A stretch of DNA of 64,000 bases. It comes from an uncultured Stenotrophomonas sp. Lineage in GTDB: Bacteria > Pseudomonadota > Gammaproteobacteria > Xanthomonadales > Xanthomonadaceae. Where the stretch lies: assembly GCF_913778665.1 (NCBI RefSeq), contig NZ_CAJYVQ010000005.1:62001-126000 (forward strand), given 5' to 3'. Positions 43,281-53,299 of this stretch are shown here, one piece after another (the first letter of the stretch is position 1; every line of letters begins with the position of its first letter). The position numbers and the translations under genes are program-made. The notes below the pieces were generated by a model. That model was not told where the DNA came from and did no database searches. It worked only from the letters and a program-made list of their open reading frames with translations.

Positions 43281-45170
43281 ATGAACCCGTCCTTCCATCG
43301 TTACGACGTCATCGTCATCGGCGGTGGCCACGCCGGCACCGAAGCCGCGCTGGCCGCCGCCCGTACCGGCGTGCGCACCCTGCTGCTGACCCACAACGTC
43401 GAAACCGTGGGCGCGATGAGCTGCAACCCGGCCATCGGCGGCATCGGCAAGGGCCACCTGGTCAAGGAGATCGACGCCCTCGGAGGCGCGATGGCGCATG
43501 CCGCCGACCGTGCCGGCATCCAGTGGCGCACGCTCAACGCGTCGAAGGGCCCGGCCGTGCGCGCCACCCGCTGCCAGGCCGACCGCAACCTGTACCGCAT
43601 GGCGATCCGCGCCATCGTCGAAGGCCAGGACAACCTGACGGTGTTCCAGGCCGCGGTTGATGACCTGGTCATCGAAGGCGACGCCGTGCGCGGCGTCATC
43701 ACCCAGACCGGCCTGCGCTTCGATGCCGGGGCGGTGGTGCTGACCGCCGGCACCTTCCTGGCCGGCAAGATCCACGTCGGCCCGACCCAGTACGCCGCCG
43801 GCCGCATGGGCGATCCACCAGCCACAACGCTGGCCGCGCGCCTGCGCGAGCGCCCGTTCCAGGTCGACCGCCTGAAGACCGGCACGCCGCCACGCATCGA
43901 TGGCCGCTCGCTGGACTACAGCGTGATGGACGAGCAGCCCGGCGACACGCCGCGCCCGGTGATGTCCTTCCTCGGTTCGGTGGACGAGCATCCGCAGCAG
44001 GTCAGCTGCTGGATTACCCACACCACCGAGCAGACCCACCAGATCATCCGCGACGCGCTGCACCGCTCGCCGCTGTACAGCGGCCAGATCGAAGGCATCG
44101 GCCCGCGCTACTGCCCGTCCATCGAAGACAAGGTGGTGCGCTTCGCCGAAAAGGCCAGCCACCAGATCTTCGTCGAACCCGAAGGCCTGGGCATCGTCGA
44201 GATCTACCCCAACGGCATTTCCACCTCGCTGCCATTCGACGTGCAGCTGGAGATGGTGCGCAGCATCCGCGGCTTCGGGAACGCGCATATCACCCGTCCC
44301 GGCTACGCGATCGAATACGACTTCTTCGATCCGCGCGGGCTGAAGGCCTCGCTGGAAACCAAGCTGGTCAACGGCCTGTTCTTCGCCGGCCAGATCAACG
44401 GCACCACCGGCTATGAAGAAGCCGCCGCGCAGGGCCTGCTGGCCGGCCTCAACGCCGCACGCCAGGTGCGTGGGCTGGACGGCTGGTGCCCGCGCCGCGA
44501 CGAGGCCTACCTGGGCGTGCTGGTGGATGACCTGATCACCCACGGCACCAACGAGCCGTACCGCATGTTCACCAGCCGCGCCGAATACCGCCTGCAGCTG
44601 CGCGAGGACAATGCCGACCAGCGCCTGACGCCGGCCGGCCGCGAAATGGGCCTGGTCGACGACCGCCGCTGGCACGCGTTCGAAACCAAGCAGGCCGCCG
44701 TCGCCGCCGAGCGCGCGCGACTGGGCGCGCTGTGGGCGACTCCGGCCAATGCGCTGGGCCGTGAAGTGCAGGAAACGCTGGGCGTGGCGGTCAGCCGCGA
44801 AACCAACGTGCTGGACCTGATCAAGCGCCCCGAGCTGGATTACGCGCAGCTGATGCAGGTGCCGTCGCTGGGCCCGGCCGTGGCCGACGGCAAGGTGGCC
44901 GAACAGGTGGAGATCGGCGTGAAGTACGCCGGCTACCTGGATCGCCAGCGCGAGGAAATCGAGCGCCAGCAGCGGCATGAGGCCACGCCGATCGCCGAGG
45001 CGTTCGACTATGCGGCCGTGCGCGGGCTGTCGGCCGAGGCGCTGCAGAAACTGGAGCGCGTGCGCCCGCAGACCATCGGCCAGGCGCAGCGCATTCCGGG
45101 CATGACCCCGGCGGCGATCTCGCTGCTGCTGGTGCACCTGGAGCGGGCGCGCCGCGGGCGCGTGGCGTAA
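43281..45170 (+). CDS. mnmG: tRNA uridine-5-carboxymethylaminomethyl modification enzyme, FAD subunit
   Basis: The 629-residue MnmG (GidA) works with MnmE to modify U34 of several tRNAs in the cytoplasm. The FAD site [20 protein letters not shown] begins at residue 10. The family signatures [20 protein letters not shown] and [19 protein letters not shown] are intact, and the helical C terminus is complete. The length equals that of E. coli MnmG. No gidB (rsmG) gene follows in this window, unlike in many bacteria. Confidence 0.98.
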   Translation: MNPSFHRYDVIVIGGGHAGTEAALAAARTGVRTLLLTHNVETVGAMSCNPAIGGIGKGHLVKEIDALGGAMAHAADRAGIQWRTLNASKGPAVRATRCQADRNLYRMAIRAIVEGQDNLTVFQAAVDDLVIEGDAVRGVITQTGLRFDAGAVVLTAGTFLAGKIHVGPTQYAAGRMGDPPATTLAARLRERPFQVDRLKTGTPPRIDGRSLDYSVMDEQPGDTPRPVMSFLGSVDEHPQQVSCWITHTTEQTHQIIRDALHRSPLYSGQIEGIGPRYCPSIEDKVVRFAEKASHQIFVEPEGLGIVEIYPNGISTSLPFDVQLEMVRSIRGFGNAHITRPGYAIEYDFFDPRGLKASLETKLVNGLFFAGQINGTTGYEEAAAQGLLAGLNAARQVRGLDGWCPRRDEAYLGVLVDDLITHGTNEPYRMFTSRAEYRLQLREDNADQRLTPAGREMGLVDDRRWHAFETKQAAVAAERARLGALWATPANALGREVQETLGVAVSRETNVLDLIKRPELDYAQLMQVPSLGPAVADGKVAEQVEIGVKYAGYLDRQREEIERQQRHEATPIAEAFDYAAVRGLSAEALQKLERVRPQTIGQAQRIPGMTPAAISLLLVHLERARRGRVA

Positions 45171-45235
45171 GCGGTCGCACCTGCTTCTGGAGGGTGCTGA
45201 GCCGACCAAGGTCGGCACCTGCCGGAACGAACGCG

Positions 45236-46651
45236 CTACCGCGCGTCCGCGCCGCCGCCCAGTGCCTTGAACAACATCACCCGGTTGCCCGCTTCCTGCT
45301 GCTGCAGCGCGATCAGGTCCTGCTGCGCGGCATACAGGCTGCGCTGCGCATCCAGCGACTGCAGGTAGCCGTCCAGCCCGGTACGGTAGCGCGCATCGGC
45401 CAGCGTGTAGCTGCGCTGGCTGGCGGCCACCAGCGCGCGTTGCGCGTCCATCTGTGCGGTCAGGTGATCACGCGTGGCCAGCGCATCGGCCACTTCACTG
45501 AAGGCCTGCTGGATCGCCTTCTCGTACTGCGCGATGCCAATGTCCTTGCCGATCTTCGAGGCATCCAGCGACGCCTTCAATGCGCCGGCATGGAAGATCG
45601 GCGCGGTGATGCTGGGCGCGAATGACCAGCCACGGGTGCCCGCCGAGAACAGCGTCGACAACGCAGTAGAGCTGTGGCCGTAGTTGGCGGTCAATGTCAG
45701 CGTCGGGAAGAATGCAGCGCGCGCGGCACCGATATCGGCATTGGCGGCCTGCAACGCATGCTCAGCGGACAGTACATCCGGGCGCTGCAGCAGCACGCTG
45801 GACGGCAGGTTGGCCGGCAACGGCGCCAGTGCCACGCTGCCATCCAGCGCCTGCGTGGTCGGCAGCAGGGCTGGATCCAGTGGCTCCCCCACCAGCAACT
45901 GCAACGCATCGCGATCCTGCGCCTGCTGGGTCTGCAGCTTGGCGAGCGCGCCGCGCGCGGCTTCCACGCTGGTCTGCACCTGCGACAGGTCCAGCCCCGA
46001 GGCCAGCCCCTGCGCATGACGCGCCTCGGTGCGCTGCAGGGTCTGCTGCTGGCTGTCCAGGGTCTGTTGCGTGAATGCCAGCGACTGCCCATCGGCGGCC
46101 AGCGCCAGCCACGCCGTCGCCACTTCGGCGACCAGGCTGGTGCGCGCCGCACGCTGGTTCTCGGCACTGGCCAGCCAGTTCTGCAGGGCCTCATTCTTCA
46201 GGCTTCGGATGCGCCCGAACAGATCCAGCTCCCAGCTGCTGATGCCGACCTGCACCGCGTCGGACTCGGTCACCTGGGTGGCGCCGGTCTCACTGTTGGC
46301 ATCGCTGACCCGCGCGCGGGTGACACTGCCGCTGGCGTCCACCGACGGCAGCAGTGCTGCACGCTGGATACGGTACTGCGCCCGCTCCCTCTCCACCTGC
46401 AGCACCGCCACGCGCAGGTCGCGGTTGTTCTGCAGCGCCAGCGCGATCACCTGCTGCAGGCGCGGTTCGAGAAACACCTCGCGCCAGGCCGGCATCGCCA
46501 GCGCCGGGTCGGCCTCGCCGGTGGCCTCATTGCCGAACTGCACCGGTACCGGTGCTTCGGGCCGCTGGTAATGCGGGGCCATGCTGACGCAGCCACCAAG
46601 CACAGCGGTCATCGTCGCGGCCGCAAGGGCGCGCAGCAGTATCGGCTTCAT
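45236..46651 (-). CDS. smeC: RND efflux outer membrane lipoprotein
   Basis: The 471-residue TolC/OprM-like channel has a lipobox VLGGC with Cys21, then the NodT-family repeat structure: LQNNRDLRVAVLQVERERAQ, the SSWELDLFGRIRSL strand, and the second-half copy TITAPIFHAG (here SITAPIFHAG) and RYRTGLDGYLQSLDAQRSLY. Its start overlaps the smeB stop by four bases. With the pump and adaptor genes upstream and a divergent two-component pair, it fits SmeC of SmeABC. Confidence 0.9.
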   Translation of the reverse strand: MKPILLRALAAATMTAVLGGCVSMAPHYQRPEAPVPVQFGNEATGEADPALAMPAWREVFLEPRLQQVIALALQNNRDLRVAVLQVERERAQYRIQRAALLPSVDASGSVTRARVSDANSETGATQVTESDAVQVGISSWELDLFGRIRSLKNEALQNWLASAENQRAARTSLVAEVATAWLALAADGQSLAFTQQTLDSQQQTLQRTEARHAQGLASGLDLSQVQTSVEAARGALAKLQTQQAQDRDALQLLVGEPLDPALLPTTQALDGSVALAPLPANLPSSVLLQRPDVLSAEHALQAANADIGAARAAFFPTLTLTANYGHSSTALSTLFSAGTRGWSFAPSITAPIFHAGALKASLDASKIGKDIGIAQYEKAIQQAFSEVADALATRDHLTAQMDAQRALVAASQRSYTLADARYRTGLDGYLQSLDAQRSLYAAQQDLIALQQQEAGNRVMLFKALGGGADAR

Positions 46652-49600
46652 GGGCTTGCCTCCGGGACAGTGGCGTGGGTCGCTGCACGCCCGGGGAACA
46701 GGCGGCGCACCAGCAGGTAGAACAACGGCACGAAGAACATGCCCAGCACCATCGAGGCGACCGTGCCGCCGGCTACGCCGGTACCCAGCGAACGGCGCGC
46801 GGCCGAACCGGCGCCGGTGGCGAACACCAGCGGCAGCACGCCCATCAGGAACGCCAGCGAGGTCATCACGATCGGCCGCAGCCGCAGGTAGACCGCCTGC
46901 AGGATCGCCTCGCGGGTGCTCTTGCCCTGCTGTTCGAGGATGCGGGCGAACTCGACGATCAGGATGCCGTTCTTGGCCGCCAGGCCAATCGTGGTCAACA
47001 GGCCGACCTGGAAGTACACGTCATTGTTGAGGCCGCGCAGGTTCATCATCAGCACCGCGCCGAACACGCCCACCGGCACCGCCAGCATCACCGCGAACGG
47101 CACCGCCCAGCTTTCATACAGCGCGGCCAGGCACAGGAACACGAACAGCAGCGAGATGGCGTACAGCATCGGTGCCTGGTTGCCCGACAGCTGTTCCTGG
47201 TAGGCCATGTCTGACCAGGCGTGGCTGAAGCCTTCCGGCAGCGTGTCGGCCAGGCGCGCGATCTCGGCCATTGCCTCACCGGAGCTGACGCCGGGCGCCG
47301 GCTGGCCGGTGATCTCCATCGCCGAGATGCCGTTGTAGCGCTGCAGCGCGGCCGGTGCGCTGGACCAGTGTGCACTGACCAGCGATGACAGCGGCACCAT
47401 CTGCCCAGCCTGGTTGCGTACGCTCCAGCGCTCGATGTCCTGCGGCTGCATGCGTGCTTCGGCGGTGCCCTGGATGAACACCTTCTTGATACGGCCCTTG
47501 TAGATGAAATTGTTGACGAAGTCGCCGCCCAGCGCGGCATTCAGGGTGTCATTGATGTCCTGCGGGTTCACGCCCATCGCCTGTGCCTTGGCGTCGTCCA
47601 CCTTCACCGCGTACACCGGCGCGTCTTCCAGGCTGGCATAGCGCACGTTGACCAGCTTCGGATCCTTGGCGGCTTCCTTCAGCAACGTGTTGCGTGCAGC
47701 CACGGCGGCCGCATGGCCGGCACCGCCTTCGTCCTGCAGCTCCAGGGTGAAGCCGCCCGCATCGCCGAGGCCGAGGATGGCCGGCGGCGAGGTGATGAAC
47801 ACCTGCGCATCGGGCACGCTGGCCATTGCCTTGGTGAGCCGCGCGGCGATGGTATCGGCATCGTCCTTGCGGTCATCCCAGTCCTTCAGGCGGATGAAGG
47901 CCTGACCGACGTTCTGGCCACTGCCGGTCACGCTGAAACCGGCGGTGGCCTGGATCGACAACACGCTGTCGTCCTTCACCGCTGCGGCACTCAGACGATC
48001 CATCACCGCGCGGGTCTGCTCAAGCGTGGCGCCGGCCGGCAGCTTCACCAGCGCGTTGAGCATGCCCTGGTCTTCATCGGGCAGGAACGCGCCCGGCAGG
48101 TGCCACAGCAGCAGGCCGGTGACCACGCTCAGCATCAGGTAGAACACCACGCCCAGCGTGCGCCGGCCGAGGAAGCCATCCACGCGTCGGCGCAGCCCGT
48201 TCGAGGTGCGCTCGAAACGGTGGTTGAACCAGATGAAGAACTTGCCCAGCAGGCTCGGTTCGCCGCCGTGGTCGTCGTGCGGATGCCCGCCCTTGGGAAT
48301 CGGGTGCAGGATGCTGCCGCACAGCGCCGGAGTGATGGTCATCGCCACCAGCACCGACAGGATCATTGCTGCAGCAATCGTTACCGAGAACTGGCGGTAG
48401 ATCACGCCGGTGACACCGCTGAAGAACGCCATTGGCAGCAACACCGCGGTCAGCACCAGCACGATGCCGACCAGCGCGCCGGTGATCTGGCCCATGGCCT
48501 TCAGCGTGGCCGGCTTCGGCGCCAGCCCTTCGAAGGTCATCACCCGTTCCACGTTCTCCACCACCACGATGGCATCGTCCACCAGCAGGCCGATGGCCAG
48601 TACCAGCGCGAACATGGTCAGCGTGTTGATCGAATAGCCGAACGCGGCCAGCACGCCGAATGTGCCCAGCAGCACCACCGGCACCGCGATGGTCGGAATC
48701 AGGGTGGCGCGCCAGTTCTGCAGGAACAGGTACATCACCAGCACCACCAGGATGATCGCCTCGATCAGGGTGATCACCACTTCCTTCAGCGAGATGGTCA
48801 CGAACGGCGTGGTGGTGAACGCCACGTGGGCGGTGTAGCCATGCGGCCAGTACTTCTGCAGCTGCTGAAGCCGTGCATCGATGGCCTTGGACACGGCGAT
48901 GGCGTTGGCACCGGCATTGAGTTCGATACCCAGCGATGCAGACGGCTTTCCGTTGAAGGTGCTGATGCTGTCGTAGCTCTCCGGGCCCAGCCCGATCTTC
49001 GCCACGTCACCCAGATGCACCACGCTGCCGTTGGCATCGGCCTTCAGCACCACCTGCGCGAACTGTTCGGGCGTGTGCAGGCGGCTGCGCGCGGTCACCG
49101 TGGCGTCAAGCTGCTGGCCCTTCAGCGCCGGCTGGCCGCCGAGTTCACCGGCCGAGACGTCGGTGTTCTGTGCCTGCAGCGCGGTCTCGATGTCCGACGG
49201 CATCAGCGCGTACTGGCGCATCTTCTCCGGGTCCAGCCAGATGCGCATGGCGTACTCCTGGCCGATCGGCTGGATGTTGCCGACACCACTGACGCGGCTG
49301 ATCTGGTCATCGATGCGCGCTTCCATGAAGTTGGCGACATCGAAGTTGTCCATGCTGCCGTCCTCGCTGGTGAACGACAACACCTCGAAGATCGAACCAC
49401 TGGACTTGGTGATGGTCAGGCCGTTCTGCTGCACCGCCTGCGGCAGCGTGGCCATGGCCGCCTGCAGCTGGTTCTGCACCTGCACCTGTGCGGTGTCCGG
49501 GTTGGTGCCGGTGGCGAACACCAGGTTCACCTGTGCCGAGCCGTCGGAGGCGCTGGTGGAGGTCATGTACATCAGGTGATCGAGGCTCTGCTGCGACTGC

Positions 49601-49797
49601 TCGATGACCTGGGTGACCGCGTTTTCCACGGTCTGCGACGAGGCACCTGTGTAGGTGGCGCGGATGGTGATGGTGGGCGGGGCGATCTGCGGGTAGCGGT
49701 CCACCGGCAGGATCAGGATCGCAAACAGGCCGAGCAGGCTGACCGCAATGGCGATCACCCAGGCGAAGATCGGCCGGTCGATGAAGAAACGAACCAT
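46648..49797 (-). CDS. smeB: RND multidrug efflux pump, inner membrane subunit
   Basis: The 1049-residue AcrB-type transporter has an N-terminal FFIDRPIFAWVIAIAVSLLG, twelve expected membrane helices, and the proton-relay Asp pair in TM4 (LAIGLLVDDAIVVVENVERV). It uses the proton gradient to export hydrophobic drugs through SmeA and SmeC. The length is the same as E. coli AcrB. The middle gene of smeABC, 12 bases after smeA. Confidence 0.93.
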   Translation of the reverse strand: MVRFFIDRPIFAWVIAIAVSLLGLFAILILPVDRYPQIAPPTITIRATYTGASSQTVENAVTQVIEQSQQSLDHLMYMTSTSASDGSAQVNLVFATGTNPDTAQVQVQNQLQAAMATLPQAVQQNGLTITKSSGSIFEVLSFTSEDGSMDNFDVANFMEARIDDQISRVSGVGNIQPIGQEYAMRIWLDPEKMRQYALMPSDIETALQAQNTDVSAGELGGQPALKGQQLDATVTARSRLHTPEQFAQVVLKADANGSVVHLGDVAKIGLGPESYDSISTFNGKPSASLGIELNAGANAIAVSKAIDARLQQLQKYWPHGYTAHVAFTTTPFVTISLKEVVITLIEAIILVVLVMYLFLQNWRATLIPTIAVPVVLLGTFGVLAAFGYSINTLTMFALVLAIGLLVDDAIVVVENVERVMTFEGLAPKPATLKAMGQITGALVGIVLVLTAVLLPMAFFSGVTGVIYRQFSVTIAAAMILSVLVAMTITPALCGSILHPIPKGGHPHDDHGGEPSLLGKFFIWFNHRFERTSNGLRRRVDGFLGRRTLGVVFYLMLSVVTGLLLWHLPGAFLPDEDQGMLNALVKLPAGATLEQTRAVMDRLSAAAVKDDSVLSIQATAGFSVTGSGQNVGQAFIRLKDWDDRKDDADTIAARLTKAMASVPDAQVFITSPPAILGLGDAGGFTLELQDEGGAGHAAAVAARNTLLKEAAKDPKLVNVRYASLEDAPVYAVKVDDAKAQAMGVNPQDINDTLNAALGGDFVNNFIYKGRIKKVFIQGTAEARMQPQDIERWSVRNQAGQMVPLSSLVSAHWSSAPAALQRYNGISAMEITGQPAPGVSSGEAMAEIARLADTLPEGFSHAWSDMAYQEQLSGNQAPMLYAISLLFVFLCLAALYESWAVPFAVMLAVPVGVFGAVLMMNLRGLNNDVYFQVGLLTTIGLAAKNGILIVEFARILEQQGKSTREAILQAVYLRLRPIVMTSLAFLMGVLPLVFATGAGSAARRSLGTGVAGGTVASMVLGMFFVPLFYLLVRRLFPGRAATHATVPEASP

Positions 49798-49809
49798 GCG
49801 CGGCAGGCC

Positions 49810-51006
49810 TCAGTGCGACTTTTCGTCGGTGTTGCCGTTCGGGTCGATCGCCGGCATTGCTGCCAGCTCCGCCGTCGTGGCCTGCACCGCCTTTACCTGC
49901 TGGCCGAGCGATACCGCACTGCCGTTGCTGACGATCACCCGTTCGCCGGCCTTGAGGCCGTCGGTGATCTGCCACTGGTTGCCGACCACCTGGCCAGTGC
50001 TGACCCGGCGCTCGATCACGTGGTCCTTGGCATCGAGCAGGCGCAGCAGCGGCTCGCCGCGCTCGTTGCGCAGCACCGCCTTCTGCGGCACCAGCAGCGC
50101 GCGCGCGTCGGTGGCCATCGGCAGCACCGCCTTCAGGTACATGCCCGGCAGCAGCAGGCCCTCCGGATTCGGGATGACCGCCCGCAGCACCACGTTGCCG
50201 GTGCCCGGATCCACCGCACTGCCGACGAACTCCAGCGTGCCCTCATGTGCATAGGGGCTGCCGTCTTCCAGCAGCACCTTCACCTGTGCCTTGCCATCGA
50301 TGGCCTTCACCAGGCCGGCATCGAGCTGCTTGCGCAGCGCCAGCATCTGCGTACTGGACTGGGTCACATCCAGGTACACCGGGTCCAGCCGCTGGATGGT
50401 GGCCAGCGCGGCGTCCTGCCCGGCCGCGACCAGCGCACCGGCGGTGACGCTGGAGGTGCCGATGCGGCCGTCGATGGGGGCGGTCACGCGAGTGTAGTCG
50501 AGGTTGATGCGCGCGGCCTGCAATGCCGCGCGCGCGGCAATCACGTTGGCCTGCGCCTGCTTCAATGCCGAGGTGGCGTCATCGGCATCCTGCTTGCTTG
50601 CTGCGTCCATGCTCACCAGCGCGCGGGTGCGCTCGGCCTTGGGTTGTGCCGACAGCACGGTAGCCTCGGCCTGCGCCAGCTGGCCACGGGCGGTATCGAA
50701 GGCCGCCTGGTATGGCGCCGGATCGACCTGGTACAGCAGCTGGCCCGCCTTGACCTGCTGGCCTTCGGTGAACAGACGCTGGCGGATCAGGCCGCCGATC
50801 TGCGGCCGCACCTCGGAGATCTCGAACGGTACCGCGCGGCCCGGCAGGGTCTGCTGCAGCGCCAGCGGTTGCGCGCTGGCAGTGATGACGCCGACCTCGG
50901 GCGTGGCCGGTGCTTCTGTCCTGCCCGCCGAACAGGCCGCCAGGGCCAGCAACAGGGGCAACAACAGCGGACGGGGGGAACGGGAGAGCGGGCGCAGTAA
51001 GGACAT
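49810..51006 (-). CDS. smeA: RND efflux periplasmic adaptor lipoprotein
   Basis: The 398-residue membrane-fusion protein has a lipobox LALAAC near residue 25. Typical blocks are the barrel-sandwich part VRPQIGGLIRQRLFTEGQQV, a coiled hairpin of about 60 residues, and INLDYTRVTAPIDGRIGTSS. It links SmeB to SmeC across the periplasm. The ATG at 51006 is chosen because it gives a clean lipoprotein signal; AAGG lies somewhat far upstream. First gene of the operon, divergent from smeS. Confidence 0.92.
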   Translation of the reverse strand: MSLLRPLSRSPRPLLLPLLLALAACSAGRTEAPATPEVGVITASAQPLALQQTLPGRAVPFEISEVRPQIGGLIRQRLFTEGQQVKAGQLLYQVDPAPYQAAFDTARGQLAQAEATVLSAQPKAERTRALVSMDAASKQDADDATSALKQAQANVIAARAALQAARINLDYTRVTAPIDGRIGTSSVTAGALVAAGQDAALATIQRLDPVYLDVTQSSTQMLALRKQLDAGLVKAIDGKAQVKVLLEDGSPYAHEGTLEFVGSAVDPGTGNVVLRAVIPNPEGLLLPGMYLKAVLPMATDARALLVPQKAVLRNERGEPLLRLLDAKDHVIERRVSTGQVVGNQWQITDGLKAGERVIVSNGSAVSLGQQVKAVQATTAELAAMPAIDPNGNTDEKSH

Positions 51007-51135
51007 GGGGGCGTGGGAGCCTTGCGTTGACCCCTCGCACGCTGCCGTGAAACTGTGCAGAGAATATGGAGATTGCGCGACGGGCTCAGCTGGCGCTTGC
51101 TTTCGGCGCCGCATGCGCCGCTAATTGCCCTCGCG

Positions 51136-52527
51136 ATGGCGAAGATTCGACTCAAACTCGGCCTGACCGCGAAGACCTTCCTCGCGATCTTCACTGCCTG
51201 CCTGCTGGTGCTGGCAGTGAACGGCATTGCCAGCCGCGTCGCCTTCCAGACCGGCTTCCTGGACTACCTCAACGACCAGGGCGACCTGCGCATGCAGCGG
51301 CTGATGCCACACCTGCAGCGCGAGTACCGTGAGCACGGTGGCTGGGCGCATCTGCACGGTGATGGCGACCGCTGGGCACGGCTGCTGCGCCCGGATCTGG
51401 CCCACGGCCACGAAGGTCCGGTGCCGCCGCTGTCCGACCAGACCGGCGTGCCATCACGGCTCGGCCTGTTCGATGCGCAGCACCGCTTTGTGGCCGGCAA
51501 TCCCGATGCCACCAGCGATGACGAACCTCACGCGGTGCAGGTGGACGGGCAGACCGTCGGTTGGCTGGGCATGGTGCCCTTCCAGACCGTGATCGCCACC
51601 AACGACCTGAACTTCTACAACACCCAGGTGCGCGCCTGGTGGGTGATCGGCATCGCGCTGCTGCTGGTAACGGTGCTGCTGGCCTGGCTGGTTTCGCGCG
51701 CGTTGCGCCAGCGCCTGGCCAAGCTGGCCGCGGCTACCCACCGGCTGGCCGCAGGTGACTATGGCACCCGCATCGAACGCACCAGCGACGATGAGCTGGA
51801 CGCACTGGTCAACGACTTCAACCGGATGGCACAGGCGCTGGACGATACCGAGCGCAACCGCCGCGCCTTCATCGCCGACATCTCGCATGAGCTGCGCACG
51901 CCGCTTGCAGTGGTACGCGCCGAGCTGGAGGCGATCGAGGATGGCATCCGTCCGCTGGATCGTGCCAACCTCGGGGCCCTGCAGGGCGAGATCCGCCAGC
52001 TGGGCAAGCTGATCGACGACCTGCACGACCTGTCGATGACCCAGTCCGGTGGCCTGGCATACCGCTTCGCACCGCTGGACCTGATGGCACTGCTGCGCAG
52101 CGAACTCAACGGCATGCGTGTGCGCTTCGCCCATGCAGGGCTGGCTCTGGAAGAAGACCTGCCCGCCACGCCGTTGCAGGTGTCCGGTGACGAACGGCGC
52201 CTGCAGCAGGTACTGGCCAACCTGCTGGAGAATGCTCTGCGGTACACCCACGCCGGCGGCCGCGTGCACGTGCAGGCCGCGCGCGTGCCGGCCGGCGTGC
52301 AGCTGATCGTGGAAGACACCGCGCCAGGCGTGCCGGCCGACAAGTGCGCGCTGCTGTTTGAACGCTTCTACCGCGTGGAAAGCTCGCGCAACCGCGCCAG
52401 CGGCGGCAGTGGCCTGGGTCTGGCGATCAGCCACAACATCATCGTCGCCCACCACGGCCACATCCACGCCGAGCCCTCGCTGCTGGGTGGCCTGCGCGTG
52501 GTCATCACCCTGCCGGAGCCTGCATGA
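51136..52527 (+). CDS. smeS: sensor histidine kinase of the efflux locus
   Basis: The 463-residue BaeS-like kinase has one N-terminal helix (FLAIFTACLLVLAVNGIA), a periplasmic sensor of about 130 residues, a second helix (VIGIALLLVTVLLAWLV), HAMP, the H box FIADISHELRTPL with His251, and an ATPase domain (LLENALRYTHAG, GGSGLGLAIS). It lies 129 bases from, and divergent to, smeA, as reported for smeSR and smeABC. The ATG at 51136 is set by the start of the basic-hydrophobic N terminus. It overlaps smeR by four bases. Confidence 0.9.
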   Translation: MAKIRLKLGLTAKTFLAIFTACLLVLAVNGIASRVAFQTGFLDYLNDQGDLRMQRLMPHLQREYREHGGWAHLHGDGDRWARLLRPDLAHGHEGPVPPLSDQTGVPSRLGLFDAQHRFVAGNPDATSDDEPHAVQVDGQTVGWLGMVPFQTVIATNDLNFYNTQVRAWWVIGIALLLVTVLLAWLVSRALRQRLAKLAAATHRLAAGDYGTRIERTSDDELDALVNDFNRMAQALDDTERNRRAFIADISHELRTPLAVVRAELEAIEDGIRPLDRANLGALQGEIRQLGKLIDDLHDLSMTQSGGLAYRFAPLDLMALLRSELNGMRVRFAHAGLALEEDLPATPLQVSGDERRLQQVLANLLENALRYTHAGGRVHVQAARVPAGVQLIVEDTAPGVPADKCALLFERFYRVESSRNRASGGSGLGLAISHNIIVAHHGHIHAEPSLLGGLRVVITLPEPA

Positions 52528-53213
52528 GCACGTCCCCCGCCGACGCCGCGAAGATCCTGATCGTCGAGGACGAGCCCCGACTGGCCTCGGTGCTGCGCGA
52601 TTATCTGGCCGCCGCCGGCATGGTCAGCGAATGGGTGGATGATGGCGGCCAGGTGATCGAGGCCTTCGCACGCTACCAGCCCGACCTGGTGCTGCTCGAC
52701 CTGATGCTGCCGCAGCGCGATGGCGTGGACCTGTGCCGCGAACTGCGCGCTGGCAGCGACGTGCCGGTGATCATGGTGACCGCGCGGGTGGAAGAGATCG
52801 ATCGCCTGCTCGGCCTGGAGATCGGCGCCGACGACTACATCTGCAAGCCGTTCAGCCCGCGCGAGGTGGTGGCGCGGGTGATGGCGGTGCTGCGCCGTTA
52901 CCGCCCCGACCCGGCGGCGCGCGCCAACGGCGGCCTGCACATCGACGAGCCTGCCGCGCGCGCCACCTGGAACGGCAAGGGCCTGGACCTGACCCCGGTG
53001 GAATACCGCCTGCTGCGCACCCTGCTGGCCACGCCGGGCCGGATCTGGGCGCGCGATGAACTGCTCGATCGCTTGTACCTGGACCATCGCGTCGTGGTCG
53101 ACCGCACCGTCGACAGCCACGTGCGCAACCTGCGCCGCAAGCTGACCGACGCCGGCATGGAAGGCGAACCGATCCGCTCGGTGTATGGCATGGGCTACAG
53201 CTACGAGCCGTGA
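52524..53213 (+). CDS. smeR: OmpR-family response regulator of the efflux locus
   Basis: The 229-residue BaeR-like regulator has a receiver domain (ILIVEDEPRL, phosphoacceptor Asp59 in LLDLMLPQ, KPFSPREVVARV). It also has a winged-helix DNA-binding domain from about 130 (LTPVEYRLLRTLLATPG, RTVDSHVRNLRRKL). Phosphorylated by SmeS, it would activate smeABC; that is known for the S. maltophilia system and assumed here. ATGA overlap with smeS. Confidence 0.92.
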   Translation: MSTSPADAAKILIVEDEPRLASVLRDYLAAAGMVSEWVDDGGQVIEAFARYQPDLVLLDLMLPQRDGVDLCRELRAGSDVPVIMVTARVEEIDRLLGLEIGADDYICKPFSPREVVARVMAVLRRYRPDPAARANGGLHIDEPAARATWNGKGLDLTPVEYRLLRTLLATPGRIWARDELLDRLYLDHRVVVDRTVDSHVRNLRRKLTDAGMEGEPIRSVYGMGYSYEP

Positions 53214-53266
53214 TCGCGTTCGCCAAGCATGGCCGGGCGGGCGCAGCGATGCAGACCTGCGCTACA

Positions 53267-53287
53267 GTCGAGCACGCTCGACACTAC
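53267..53287. repeat. SMAG-like palindrome in front of the nucleotidyltransferase gene
   Basis: GTCGAGC and GCTCGAC around AC, then ACTAC. It ends 12 bases before the nucleotidyltransferase ATG and therefore overlaps the expected ribosome-binding area, where no good Shine-Dalgarno is visible. Confidence 0.6.
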
Positions 53288-53299
53288 GAACACGACTGC

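Noticed and set aside
47713..51000. An open frame of about 1095 codons on the plus strand, antisense to smeB and smeA
   Set aside because: Rich in His, Arg and Gln without domain signatures; it is the reverse-strand shadow of the efflux genes.
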